Source of the DNA: an uncultured Lachnospiraceae bacterium
GTDB taxonomy: Bacteria; Bacillota; Clostridia; Lachnospirales; Lachnospiraceae
Reading direction: 5' to 3'
Assembly: GCA_944380185.1 (NCBI GenBank)
Contig: CALWGV010000028.1
Coordinates: forward strand, 38,796-102,795
DNA length: 64,000 nucleotides
Shown here: piece after piece, positions 44,901-53,887 of the stretch
How the letters are laid out: every line of letters begins with the position of its first letter
Numbering within the stretch: the first letter of the stretch is position 1
The notes under the pieces: model-generated
Told to the model about the DNA's origin: nothing
The model's database searches: none
Seen by the model: the letters and a program-made list of their open reading frames with translations, nothing else
Position numbers and translations under genes: made by a program

Positions 44901-46482
44901 CCTCCCTTTTCTTTTCTCTGTCCGAAAGCAGGGCGCACAGATCCTCCAGCACCAGATTTCGGCTCTCCTCATCGCAGACAATATTTCTTATGTCCAGTCT
45001 CTCATTTTCCACGTGGGGCAGCCATCTGACCCACCGGAGAGCCGAAGCCGCTTCCTCCGTCAGCACGAAAACCATCCTCACATTTTTATGGAAATGACGA
45101 ATGGCAATGTCCAGCGTCATGTTTTTGAGCATTTGCTCCAGGGCCTCCCGGGGACCGACGACTCCTATCCCTCCGGCCTCGCCAAAATTCGCTGCAACCG
45201 GCGCATCATCCAAATACTGATAATTCTCCGCCAGTCTTTCCGCTGCCTCTGCCAGCGGATCCTCCAGATCTGCGCGTTCATTTTTCTCCGTCATCACCGG
45301 ATTTGCCGACCGGACTCTGCCCTTTCCCAGATAGACCTGTAGGAAATCCTTTTCCCCCGGACTTTTTTCAAAAAGCCGGCTGCCGAAGGCCTCCACTTCA
45401 CGAATACTCTCTTCCAGAGGAATATATATTTGATTTCTGGCTCTCCATTCATCCCGCCTGGCGTTTTCAACGGACCGGCGTTTTTCTTCCATATATTCTG
45501 CCCAGTACGCCTGCCGTCTTGCGCATTCCCTTTGATAGTCCCGCCTCTGCGCCGCGGTTGCCGCTAAGGACATCAAAATGCCCAGACCCATGGACAGCGC
45601 GCTGTAGAGAACAAAGAGGCCTCCGCCGCCGATAAATCCCCGCAGGACAATCGTCATTGCCAGCATGGCGATGGAAGGAATGAGAGTTATAACAGGATCT
45701 CTCTTTGGTTTTGCCGGCGGAACCAGCGCCTGCCGTATTTCCAGCTGTATGCGCGGTATCGCGCACTGCACACGGCTGCTGCGGTTAAAATGAGGATAGC
45801 AAAACTGGGAACGGAAAACATTTACTTTACGGCTGGCAAGCCCCCGCAGACGCATACCCTCCTGCCCGGAGGTATAAAGTCTGTCCGACCGGTAATAGAA
45901 AGAAAACCCCGACAGGCAAAAAAAGTCATGTTCCTTTATTTCTGCCTGGTCATCCATCGGCACTCCGTTTACAAGTATCCCCGAGCCGCTTTCTCCCGCA
46001 CGAAGCAGCCATTCCTCCCCCGCCCGCTCAAGCACGGCAAAATCCTCCCCCGGATAAGGATCGGCAAAGCAGATGTCACTGTCCTCGTCTTTGCCGATCT
46101 TAATACTGTTCCTGCCTGCAATATCTATTTCTACGTCATAATCTCTCCCCTTCTCCGCAAAGTCAAGGTGAAAGGACAGCGCAAAAACCTCATGATCCGA
46201 ATCTCTGTATTTTACCTGCAGCTCGTCCCCGTGAACCAGTTTTCTGGCAAAAAGGCGATACGCCTGGCCTGCGGTGAAATACAGATTGTCAGAGCAGAAT
46301 ATATGCCATTCCCCTTCCGCCCGGCAAAGAGTCAGCTCCACCGGTTCCCAGAAAAGTCCTCTTCCCAGCCTGACGGCGCAGTCTGCGGCCGTACCGATCC
46401 GGACCTCATCCAGCTTTGGTCCCAGCTCCACTTCCCTATAAATCCTGTCGCTTGAGATGGTAAGCCTGTAGCTGTACTCCAT
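41950..46482 (-). CDS. essC: type VII secretion ATPase EssC
   Basis: The 1510-residue membrane ATPase drives ESX secretion. Two N-terminal FHA-like domains (about 1-220) come first. Two membrane helices follow at about 270-320 (LIPSIAMLAMTIVLRGF and LFVLYSALSMGLGILMSL). The first FtsK/SpoIIIE domain has GTTGSGKSE with Lys711 and a clear Walker B (IIIVDEFAQL). The second has SAQTGKST near Lys1040, while its Walker B region reads IVVAIDNVAAF (Asp-Asn). A third domain after about 1270 has no P-loop, as expected. The start at 46480-46482 uses GGGAGG nine bases upstream. The coding start overlaps esaB by 47 bases. It is the core of the locus. Confidence 0.95.
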   Translation of the reverse strand: MEYSYRLTISSDRIYREVELGPKLDEVRIGTAADCAVRLGRGLFWEPVELTLCRAEGEWHIFCSDNLYFTAGQAYRLFARKLVHGDELQVKYRDSDHEVFALSFHLDFAEKGRDYDVEIDIAGRNSIKIGKDEDSDICFADPYPGEDFAVLERAGEEWLLRAGESGSGILVNGVPMDDQAEIKEHDFFCLSGFSFYYRSDRLYTSGQEGMRLRGLASRKVNVFRSQFCYPHFNRSSRVQCAIPRIQLEIRQALVPPAKPKRDPVITLIPSIAMLAMTIVLRGFIGGGGLFVLYSALSMGLGILMSLAATAAQRRDYQRECARRQAYWAEYMEEKRRSVENARRDEWRARNQIYIPLEESIREVEAFGSRLFEKSPGEKDFLQVYLGKGRVRSANPVMTEKNERADLEDPLAEAAERLAENYQYLDDAPVAANFGEAGGIGVVGPREALEQMLKNMTLDIAIRHFHKNVRMVFVLTEEAASALRWVRWLPHVENERLDIRNIVCDEESRNLVLEDLCALLSDREKKREENGKNREVSRENYVVFVTDVPSVSTHPLARYVKNGADYGFTFVFFAEHEEFLPWGCRQLIRLKASDRGSIFETENAKVQQSFIFPAISDKTAAFTAWRLGAVQVDEIALAGELTKNITLFELLDILTVQDLNLQERWGSSACWQSLAAPIGVRAKNQTVYLDIGDKTGAHGPHGLVAGTTGSGKSEVLQTYILSMATLFHPYEAGFVLIDFKGGGMANQFRQLPHLLGTVTNIDGREIDRSLLSIKAELFKRQEIFSRAGVNHIDDYMKLYRSGRSRIPLPHLIIIVDEFAQLKQEYPDFMRELISAARIGRTLGIHLILATQKPAGVVDAQIWSNSRFRLCLKVQTKEDSSEMIKTPLAAEIVEPGRAYLQVGNNEVFALFQSAYSGAPVPEEEEKREKFYVIYERNLWGKRTLKYTNRGSEQKESSLTQLKAIVTYVSDYCRRQGIERLPGICLPPLCDRICADELPDRQEGRLSVPAGIYDDPGRQLQETVWLEPWKENIYIVGSAQTGKSTLLQTILYGLIRRYTTEQVNIYIVDCGSMMLRIFEESAHVGGVVMAGEEEKCRNLFRMLNDLIFGRKKILADRGVGSYAAYLEAGYEAMPLIVVAIDNVAAFREYFPEQAEEIGVMTREALGAGISFVVTAAASSALNYRTQANFSRRLALNCNDEGEYSALLGYGRRTPGGNPGRGLFVQDKRILEYQAAIVGRGEREADRSRELMDFIGARNKKCRSRAARIPMVPERLYLNEVLTADEGAFRAPGVLPIGMEYATVSLTSINVFADGFLALSGDENQRFRFVANLLKMISLIESRTGAKHGMEVSIADDRSRKLSPFLSRSFVRRYASDSKSGISLIGEFCEAALRGFDGEGKDETCQMLIIAGTEVFRKVCADKLLGGHLARVLKNASGTPCFVLLAAVENQPVNYSSCDVLKIVKEERQGIVFADLADCRLFEVPGRVKRDVTFDSTMGYRFRGSTYFRIKIFD

Positions 46483-46756
46483 GATCCGCATCCTCCCGGT
46501 CCGTAAAATAGATTATGGTGCCCTTTCGGATACCAAACTCTTCAAGCGTCCGCCCTCCTTTCAGCAGGGCAATGGGATTCTCCGCCTTGAGACAGTACTT
46601 ATCTCTGTCGGACAGATCTATCTTCAGCCCATATGCCTCCCGCAAGGCTAAAAGCAGTTCGTTGGCCGTGATAGACAGCGGAATTTCGATATCATGGCAT
46701 TCTCCTCGGACTGTCATCGCAAAGACGACCGTTACTCTGTCATCCGTTCCGCTCAT
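46436..46756 (-). CDS. esaB: EsaB/YukD-like ubiquitin-fold protein
   Basis: The 106-residue protein has the ubiquitin-like YukD pattern: RVTVVFAMTVRGECHDIEIP strands, a TANELLLALREAYGL helix and GGRTLEEFGIRKGTIIYFTD at the end. In type VII systems it helps regulate or assemble the machine. The ATG at 46754-46756 has GGGAGGG upstream. The C-terminus is longer than usual by about 20 residues and overlaps essC. Confidence 0.85.
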   Translation of the reverse strand: MSGTDDRVTVVFAMTVRGECHDIEIPLSITANELLLALREAYGLKIDLSDRDKYCLKAENPIALLKGGRTLEEFGIRKGTIIYFTDREDADHGVQLQAYHLKRQDL

Positions 46757-46779
46757 TTTTCTCCCTCCCCATCGCCGGC

Positions 46780-47874
46780 TTACCTCACCAGAAAGGCCGT
46801 TCTCTGCAATCCTCTGCTTTTCATCCAATCCCTCTTCTCGCCGCCCTCCTCCCTTTCGATGTATTCGTCCACCGAAAAATCCAGCCTCAGCGACGGCGAG
46901 AGCAGTGCATTAGGTCTGTTTTTGTCAAAATCACTGCAGACATAGACGTATTTTTCTCCCGCCGCATCCGCTATGGCGCGGACTAAAAGTCCCGTAGCAT
47001 ATGCGCAGCAAAAGTCCTGCCCCGTCACCACGACGATCTTATCCGCCAGACCGAAGAGCCGCATCTTGTCTCCGTCAAAAACGGCGTCCGCGTCCACCAC
47101 AACGTAATCAAAGTCTCCGGATGCGGCGGCGCAGCGGATAATTCTCTCGTAGACGCCGTAATCCATATCCAGGGCGGACAGCGCCGCACCGAATGGAGGA
47201 AGATAGAAGAAGCCCTCCTTGCGAATCTCATGGCGTATCGCCTCATAGACATCGCCTCTCTCCTCTCTCAGGCGCAGGTATATCTCTCTCCCTTCGATCG
47301 GAGCTGAATTTTTCAGCAGGCAGGAAAACCACTGGAGATGTCCGGCATTCAGATACAGCACTCTCCCGGGACTATCCGCCAGACAGGCGCTAAGCCCCAT
47401 GGCCGTCGTCGTCCTGCCCGCCTCCTCACAGGCAGCATATACCAAAATTATCTGTGTTTTCTTTGTCTGTTTCTCTATCCGGTTAAACCCGCCCCGGCAT
47501 CGGGCTTCGATCTCTCGAAAGATCTCCTTTGGACTCGTATACTTAAAAATCCGATTTATTTCAATGCTCTCCGCTTTCCTCTCTGCCCGCACCCGGCTCC
47601 GCCCCTGCTCCGGCCGGTCTTCACCGCACTCGTCTTCCTCCGTCAGCAGAAAAATAGTATCTATGTCATGTCGGCACAGGTGCGGTTCATAGAGAGTCTC
47701 CGATACCAGCAGCAGCTTTGCCCGCTGCGGCAGGGCAAAGACCTCGCCAAAACACTCGGGCTCTGTGATAATCTCCAGGTCTGCCGCATCCGGATACGTT
47801 CGCATAAATTCCCGTTCCAGCGCAGCCGCATAGCGTTCATCCGTATCCGCAATGATAATTCTAAATCCAGCCAT
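46780..47874 (-). CDS. MinD/CpaE-like protein with degenerate P-loop
   Basis: The 364-residue protein has an N-terminal receiver-like region (FRIIIADTDERYAAALEREF) and a C-terminal MinD/ParA-type domain. The P-loop position reads ACEEAGRTTTAMG, with Arg where the invariant Lys belongs, so it may bind nucleotide poorly or not at all. Later strands (DYVVVDADAVFDGDKMRLFG) match the family. The ATG at 47872-47874 is preferred, with AAGGAG five bases before it. It lies between esaB and an FHA protein gene. Position of the secretion machine at the cell pole is a possible role. Confidence 0.7.
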   Translation of the reverse strand: MAGFRIIIADTDERYAAALEREFMRTYPDAADLEIITEPECFGEVFALPQRAKLLLVSETLYEPHLCRHDIDTIFLLTEEDECGEDRPEQGRSRVRAERKAESIEINRIFKYTSPKEIFREIEARCRGGFNRIEKQTKKTQIILVYAACEEAGRTTTAMGLSACLADSPGRVLYLNAGHLQWFSCLLKNSAPIEGREIYLRLREERGDVYEAIRHEIRKEGFFYLPPFGAALSALDMDYGVYERIIRCAAASGDFDYVVVDADAVFDGDKMRLFGLADKIVVVTGQDFCCAYATGLLVRAIADAAGEKYVYVCSDFDKNRPNALLSPSLRLDFSVDEYIEREEGGEKRDWMKSRGLQRTAFLVR

Positions 47875-47905
47875 TTCCACTCCTTTGCTGCAGACGCCCA
47901 GATAC

Positions 47906-48796
47906 TCACTGAATATTCACCCGGAAAGCACTGTCAGCCAGACACAGACGGTCTCCTGTCTCCAGGCGCCTTTCTTCTCCCGGCCGCAGTCTCACTCCAT
48001 TTACAAAGGTCCCATTGGTACTCCCCAGATCCCTGACCGCAAACTGCCCGTTTCTCCGGCTGATGCGGCAGTGTCTGCGGCTGATCATTTTGTTGCCGGG
48101 AATAACCAGGGCTGACGCTCCAGCCTTCTTTCCGATGACAGCATCATCCTCCGATATCCAGAGAACGGAGTCCGTCGCCCCATTTACGGCCGTCAGCTTC
48201 AGAATCCGGTCAGCGGAAGCTGCCTGACCAGCTGCCGACCTTTTTAATCTGTCCTCTATCTCCGCCCAGGAGAGCTTCTCATCAGCCAAGGCCTGTGCGA
48301 ATTCTTTCCACTTCGGCGAAGCCGCAGTCGGTATCCCTGCCATGAGACCGGCCAGCCCGGTTCTCAGCTTCATCTCAAAGATTGCCTCACTGGCAAACAG
48401 CCTCCGGTCAAGGGGCAGATACACCAGCCTGATCCCGCAGGTAGCAGGATCCACATATATCCTCTCCGGAGAGGGACAGATGCTCTGACAGGACAAAAAG
48501 CTGTTCTGCTTTACGGCATTGACACTTGAAAACAAGTTCAGAACAAGTGCGCGGAATCTATTTTCAGAAAAAGAAGAAGCCGCCGACGCCAGCATTTCGA
48601 GACCCTCCGTCAGATAATAAAGTTTAAGCCTGCCGTTGTAGAGCATTTTTACGCACCGGACAAGACCGGTCTGCGTCTGTCCCCGCAGAACCTTGTATTC
48701 GGTGGCAAGAAAAAGCTCTCTGTCCGCCAGCACAAAAGCAAGGTTTGGGCCGCAGAACATTTCAAAAATATCTTTCTCCGGTCTCAGCACATTCAT
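47906..48796 (-). CDS. FHA domain protein with DUF6382-type N-terminus
   Basis: The 296-residue protein has an N-terminal region (EMFCGPNLAFVLADRELFLA, later YVDPATCGIRLVYLPLDRRL) of the type I associate with DUF6382. A C-terminal FHA domain follows, with MISRRHCRISRR and LGSTNGTFVNGVRL, which bind phosphothreonine. In this locus a Ser/Thr kinase (53888-55540) can provide the phosphate. The start at 48794-48796 overlaps the preceding stop (ATGA) with GGAG upstream. It likely links phosphorylation to EssC or another component. Confidence 0.88.
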   Translation of the reverse strand: MNVLRPEKDIFEMFCGPNLAFVLADRELFLATEYKVLRGQTQTGLVRCVKMLYNGRLKLYYLTEGLEMLASAASSFSENRFRALVLNLFSSVNAVKQNSFLSCQSICPSPERIYVDPATCGIRLVYLPLDRRLFASEAIFEMKLRTGLAGLMAGIPTAASPKWKEFAQALADEKLSWAEIEDRLKRSAAGQAASADRILKLTAVNGATDSVLWISEDDAVIGKKAGASALVIPGNKMISRRHCRISRRNGQFAVRDLGSTNGTFVNGVRLRPGEERRLETGDRLCLADSAFRVNIQ

Positions 48797-51700
48797 GGTT
48801 TCTTTCTCCGTCGGCGAAGGAGGCACACGACGAGCAGAAAGAGAATTCCCAAAGCCGCTGCTGCACCTACGCTTCCCCAGAACAATCGCCGATTGGCATA
48901 CCAGCGAACCATAAAATTGGTGGAGACCGTCACCTTGTCCTGAAACCCATAAGCCCTTCCCGCACGCCAGATGTCATCCGATGTGTCAGCCACGTTTCCT
49001 GCCAGATCCGTCGCTACAAGGCGAACGGTCTGCACATTTTCATCCTCTCTCAAGGTGAACCGGCCGGTATAGCTGTGTTTGTTTTCCCCGAAATCCGTAA
49101 CCCGCTGAAAAAGCTCTCCATTTACCATGACCTCCACACAGGCCAGGCCCCCTTCGTCCACAATGGTATACGGTATATCCAAGCTGGCCGCATCAACGAC
49201 CTCTTTTTCCAAATTGGCAATGTTGCGGATCTCAGGCGCCGTGGTATCCACGGTAAAGCTCAGGACATCCACCACTCTCTCTCCTCTGCTATCCATGGAA
49301 TTCTCCGGAACACTGGCGGACCGGTTTTTTCCGGAATCCGCCGTGGAGTAGGCAGAGCTTAAGGATATCCGATAGACCCCATCCTCAGCAAAATTGTCCG
49401 CCGCAATGGTATAGACATAGCGGTACCAGTCCAGCGCGTCTGATGTTTCGGCTCCCGTGGCAGAGGAAACCACCTGATAGTCCGCATCCACAGCTTCTCC
49501 GTCGCGAGTCACCAAAAGTTGCAGTGATCCGTCCAGCAGGGGGCCCGGACTGTACTCTGCAATCACCAAATCCTGTGTGATCGCAGGACCTTTATCGCCG
49601 GAGAAAGTGATATACCGGCCGCCATCCTGAATCAGGGAGATCAAATAGTCATCATATACGTAGACCGATCCAAACCGATTCAGTGCAAAGACAATCTCCT
49701 CTGTCTCCTCATTGCCGGCCAGGTCGCGCACGGTGACAATCAGCCTGTAAATGCCGTCGTTTTCCTCCGCCCGTGCAAAGGTATCGTAGGTTCCGCCGCC
49801 TCCTCTGTGGTTTTCCTCTACCGAAGGGATAAATTGATCCGTCACGTCCGCATTTTTTTCACCCAGGCGTGTTCGAAGCAGCCTAATCTCACAGGAATCA
49901 TAATATCGGTCGCCAAAGGTAAGCTCCGGGATCACCTGACGGCTGTAGACGCAGCCGTTTTCCACTCCGCCGATCGTCAAAGAGGGTATCGTCTGATCGA
50001 TGACAAAGTTTTGGCCTGCCGTACTCTCGCCGTAATCTGTTCCTTCGCTTTCATTGGACGCCAGATCTGCAGCCGTCACCTCCAGACTGTATTCCCCGTC
50101 CTCGCTGTAGGCCAGGCGCGCCGTATGCACATCTCCTTCGCTGGTCCAGCGAACTTCCGGAACTGCCACTGCTTCGCCGTCCCGATCGGCCGTCTGGGTA
50201 AGGCTCACCCGGTCTGCATCAAAATTATGTTCCGTGATCACAACCGTCGCCGTGCGGGCCTCAGAAAAGTACCTGCCATTTTTTGCGTCATTATTACTGT
50301 AATTTACCGAGACAACGGGAGGCGTCCGGTCGATCGTAAACCGCACAGGAGCCGCACTGTTTCCATAATCCGCCTCGCCGGACATGTTTCCCGCCATATC
50401 CCGGCAGGCAATATGAAATGTGTAGTCTCCGTCCTCACTATAAGTAAGGGCGGCTGTAAAACGAGTGTCGTCCAGATTGCCGGTGCCCTCCGCGCGGGTC
50501 CATTGGCTTAGCACGGGAATTGCTCCGTCCGCGCCGGCAATGGAGAGCTGTACATTCTCCGGAAGGAAATTTCTCTCTGTCACAGTGATAAAAGCTGTCC
50601 TGGGCTTGTTGAAGTAAAGCCCTCCTGCTGCTTCATTGTTGTCATAGCTTACCTCGACAATCGGCTGCGTGATGTCGATGGCGATATTTCTCTGTTTCTG
50701 GCTGTAATTCAGAGCATTGTCCTGCGCATAAATCAGAATCTGCACATCATTGCTGTTGTTGAGCTCGCTGTCCACGACAAATTCTCCGGACCACTCCCTC
50801 AAAAGCTCCGCCCGTTCCGGCTCCCTGTCATCAGCCTCATACAGCGTCCCCGCCTGCGTCTCAACTCCCCTGTTCAGTATCTGGTAGGCGATGGTGCGCA
50901 GGCCGGAATAAGCTCCGTTTGCAACAGGCTCCTCCACCCTTACCGTCACCGGGACATCTCCCCCGTAGAGTTCCGCGCCGCCGCCCGAATCCCCCAGTAT
51001 CATCGTAACGCCGAGAGGCCCACTCTCTTCAGCCTGAGGCGACAGATGGTCCACAGTCAGACCGTCCGTGCCGAGATAAGCATAGTTGCCGGCAGGGTCG
51101 GTGATCCGAAAATAAAATACAGACTGTTCGTCTTCGGTAAGCTCCAGGCGCTCAAAGGGCTGCCATTCTGCCACCCGATCCAGCCTCTCTGCGCTGAGCC
51201 GCTCTATCACATCCTCCGGCGTCTTTGCCTGCACCTTATAATACTCCACCGCCGCCAAGAACGCAGAGGTCTCATCCTCAAACTCACCGGTAATCACTAT
51301 CGCTTCCCGTGAGGCAAAGCCAAAAGTCAATCCTGACGGCAGGCCGTCCCAGACCCTCTCTCCTCCCTCGGCCGCTGCGGCCCTCACCCTGCCGAAAGGA
51401 ACCGTTGTGTCCACAGTGAAGATGAAGGGGGCTTTTGAATCCCCGGTATCCGGCTCTCCGCTGTCGTTACCGGCCATGTCCCTGCAGGAGACAGACCAGC
51501 TGTAATTGGCGTCCTCCTCGAAGGAGAGCACAGCGGTATGCCTCGCTCCATCCGGATCTATGGCATCCTCCTCGGTAGCCCACTCCCCCAGGCTCCACGC
51601 TCCCTCCACCGGCACCCCTGCCGCATCTGTCGCCAAAACCCGTACCGCTCCCGCCGCCTTATCAGGGTCGAAATGCGCGCTTCTCTCCCTGATCTCCACC

Positions 51701-53427
51701 AGCGCCCTGCGCGGCGCATCAAAATAACCGTTGCCGTTATTGTCGCTGTTGTTGTCAAAGGTGATCCTGATCTGCGGCGGCGTGATATCGATATCCAGCA
51801 AGACTTTCTCCACAGTCTGATTGCCAGCCCGGTCGGCGGCAGTCACCTCCACAATCACCTGACTGGAGTTATTGTCCTGCGCCTTCACCACTATTCCGGT
51901 TTTGACAATATTCTGAATCGGATTTCCATCCTCATAGCTGTACAGAACACCAGAGTCCGTCTCCTCTTCTTTGCAGGTGACGCGATACGCCACCCAGCCG
52001 ATCCCTGAGCATTCTCCGGGGTCCTCCGCCGAGATATCCACGCTGACGTCGCCGCGGTAAATATCGTTCTCATTGGTCCCAGAGGGAACCAGCGATATTC
52101 CGGCCGCAGTCCCGTCCATAACAATCCGCAGAGGCGTATCGCAGGTTACGCCCGCCACCTCATGCCAGGCTGCCGTCCACTCCTCCTGCGCTTGATAGTA
52201 GAGACAAATCCGCCCTATATCCGTATCCTTCGTCACGGTTATCTCCCGAACATTCCTGCCCCCTCCGATCAGTCGATTCTCCAGGTCATAGAGCTGCATA
52301 CCGTTTTTTTCCGTCGTAAAGACAGCCTCACCGTCCCCGGCAAAGACATAGATCAGTCCTTCCGCCCGCAGGGCGTCTTCTCTATTGAGGGAAAAATCAT
52401 CCAAAGACGCCGCGAGAATCTCTCCGAAGCGAACTTCTATTTCCTTGTGCTCGTCGATATCCTCCAGCACAAAATAGATTTCCTCCGCTGCCCCCTCAGC
52501 GCAGACTTCCTGATCCTTTCCATTTACCTGAACGCTCTTTACCGTGTATCCTTCATCGGGAGTCAGCGTCACTTTGCTCGTCCCGCCATAGTCCACCCAT
52601 GGCTCCTCCACAGAAATCGTGCCATGCTCCGCGGGCTTGGCCGTCACGCGATACCGATTGGGCGCAAAAGACACCTCTATCCAATAATTCTGGTCTGCGG
52701 CAAACTCTCTCTCATAAACCTCATTCCGGTCAAAATTCTCTCCGGTTACCCCCTCGTCGGCCACTCCATTGATCATCACCTTTTCCACCCGATGATAATC
52801 CTCCGGGTCCGCCGTGATCTTTACCTTTTCTCCCTGATCTGCCGTGACAAAGCCGCTGCGGCCACCGTCGAACAGGCTGAGCTCCGGCTCAGCCTCTACT
52901 TCCCCCTGTTCTCCCCAGCTCACGGAAATGGTATGCTGCCGGATAAAGTCCGCTCCGATCTGCATGTCTGACGTAATAACAATATCCGTCTCATATTCAG
53001 CGATCCTGTCATCAAACTGCAGCTCCTTTTCCCCCACGATGACTGCCCCGATCCGGTAATTCTCATGCGCCCGAACCAGAACCGTTATCCGCGTGTTTTC
53101 CCGGACGGTAAGTGATGTCCCTTCTTTGCCATCTGCCTTTAAGACAATCTCACCGCCTTCCAGCTCCTCCGATGCGGCAACTGTGTATACGGCGGCTTCC
53201 GAGGTTTCCTCCTCTGATGTTTCCTCGGCCGTCTCCTCCGTGGTCTCATCTATGGTTTCCTCCACGGTTTCCTCGGCCGTCTCTTCTGTCTCCCATATGA
53301 CTTCTGTGACTTCCTCCGGCGCACCCATAGCTTCCTTTCCTGCAAAAGGCACCAAAATCATCATTGCCAGCGCGCACACCCCCATTGCCGCAAGCCCTCT
53401 CATCCATTCCCTTATTCTTTTTTTCAT
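48793..53427 (-). CDS. large Ig-like-repeat surface protein of the type VII locus
   Basis: The 1544-residue protein has a signal peptide (about 1-35, with GVCALAMMILVPFAGKEAMG), a Thr/Glu-rich stretch (about 40-80) and a long external part of beta-sandwich repeats. A final membrane helix (FWGSVGAAAALGILFLLVVC) and a basic tail (RRRRKKP) close it. A repeated motif, DNN followed by YF, PR or AR, and ER or EH, occurs in three places (codons near 51664-51765, 50562-50655, 50220-50310). It has no sortase motif. It lies inside the type VII operon and may be a surface scaffold or receptor for secreted substrates. The function is not known. Confidence 0.82.
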   Translation of the reverse strand: MKKRIREWMRGLAAMGVCALAMMILVPFAGKEAMGAPEEVTEVIWETEETAEETVEETIDETTEETAEETSEEETSEAAVYTVAASEELEGGEIVLKADGKEGTSLTVRENTRITVLVRAHENYRIGAVIVGEKELQFDDRIAEYETDIVITSDMQIGADFIRQHTISVSWGEQGEVEAEPELSLFDGGRSGFVTADQGEKVKITADPEDYHRVEKVMINGVADEGVTGENFDRNEVYEREFAADQNYWIEVSFAPNRYRVTAKPAEHGTISVEEPWVDYGGTSKVTLTPDEGYTVKSVQVNGKDQEVCAEGAAEEIYFVLEDIDEHKEIEVRFGEILAASLDDFSLNREDALRAEGLIYVFAGDGEAVFTTEKNGMQLYDLENRLIGGGRNVREITVTKDTDIGRICLYYQAQEEWTAAWHEVAGVTCDTPLRIVMDGTAAGISLVPSGTNENDIYRGDVSVDISAEDPGECSGIGWVAYRVTCKEEETDSGVLYSYEDGNPIQNIVKTGIVVKAQDNNSSQVIVEVTAADRAGNQTVEKVLLDIDITPPQIRITFDNNSDNNGNGYFDAPRRALVEIRERSAHFDPDKAAGAVRVLATDAAGVPVEGAWSLGEWATEEDAIDPDGARHTAVLSFEEDANYSWSVSCRDMAGNDSGEPDTGDSKAPFIFTVDTTVPFGRVRAAAAEGGERVWDGLPSGLTFGFASREAIVITGEFEDETSAFLAAVEYYKVQAKTPEDVIERLSAERLDRVAEWQPFERLELTEDEQSVFYFRITDPAGNYAYLGTDGLTVDHLSPQAEESGPLGVTMILGDSGGGAELYGGDVPVTVRVEEPVANGAYSGLRTIAYQILNRGVETQAGTLYEADDREPERAELLREWSGEFVVDSELNNSNDVQILIYAQDNALNYSQKQRNIAIDITQPIVEVSYDNNEAAGGLYFNKPRTAFITVTERNFLPENVQLSIAGADGAIPVLSQWTRAEGTGNLDDTRFTAALTYSEDGDYTFHIACRDMAGNMSGEADYGNSAAPVRFTIDRTPPVVSVNYSNNDAKNGRYFSEARTATVVITEHNFDADRVSLTQTADRDGEAVAVPEVRWTSEGDVHTARLAYSEDGEYSLEVTAADLASNESEGTDYGESTAGQNFVIDQTIPSLTIGGVENGCVYSRQVIPELTFGDRYYDSCEIRLLRTRLGEKNADVTDQFIPSVEENHRGGGGTYDTFARAEENDGIYRLIVTVRDLAGNEETEEIVFALNRFGSVYVYDDYLISLIQDGGRYITFSGDKGPAITQDLVIAEYSPGPLLDGSLQLLVTRDGEAVDADYQVVSSATGAETSDALDWYRYVYTIAADNFAEDGVYRISLSSAYSTADSGKNRSASVPENSMDSRGERVVDVLSFTVDTTAPEIRNIANLEKEVVDAASLDIPYTIVDEGGLACVEVMVNGELFQRVTDFGENKHSYTGRFTLREDENVQTVRLVATDLAGNVADTSDDIWRAGRAYGFQDKVTVSTNFMVRWYANRRLFWGSVGAAAALGILFLLVVCLLRRRRKKP

Positions 53428-53446
53428 CAGCCCTCTCCTTCTCCCA

Positions 53447-53884
53447 TCACAGATATTTATCCCCGGTATGGATGATCAGGACCTCATCGATCATCACCAC
53501 GGGAAGCTGTGCCGTCTCTGTCAAATCTATAGGTTCCGTTTCCTTTGGCTCCACCTGCTGCCCATCTGACGTAGCCGGGCCTGTCCGGCATTCTCTGCCC
53601 CTCCTCCCGGATGCAGGTTTTTCCTCCCCCTCTCCCTGCGCCTGCGGTATATCCGCCGTCACTCTGCCCCTCACTGCATTGACCGTGCTGACCCGGTAGG
53701 TTTTGCGTCCGGACTGCCTGTTGACCGCCCGCATTTTCTCTATGGCCTTTCGCGCCGTGCGCCCTGTCAGATCGCCGATCACAGCAGGTATGCGAAAGAA
53801 AAACCAGAAAAACACAGTCAGCCCCAGGCTCATCAGCGCCGCAGACAGAGCGAAAAAAGAAAGACTCTTTAAAGTTTCTGCCAT
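53447..53884 (-). CDS. small membrane protein of the type VII locus
   Basis: The 145-residue protein has one N-terminal membrane segment (about 8-32, with SAALMSLGLTVFFWFFFRIP) followed by a basic and then Pro/Gly/Glu-rich region. The end (AQLPVVMIDEVLIIHTGDKYL) is more ordered. I do not recognise a family. It lies between the kinase gene and the Ig-like protein gene with short gaps, so it probably works in the secretion machine. GGAGG precedes the ATG. Confidence 0.75.
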   Translation of the reverse strand: MAETLKSLSFFALSAALMSLGLTVFFWFFFRIPAVIGDLTGRTARKAIEKMRAVNRQSGRKTYRVSTVNAVRGRVTADIPQAQGEGEEKPASGRRGRECRTGPATSDGQQVEPKETEPIDLTETAQLPVVMIDEVLIIHTGDKYL

Positions 53885-53887
53885 CTT

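Noticed and set aside
46436-46828. A longer EsaB start at 46828
   Set aside because: That start lies within the MinD-like gene end region, has no ribosome site, and the ATG at 46754-46756 has a strong one and fits the family length.
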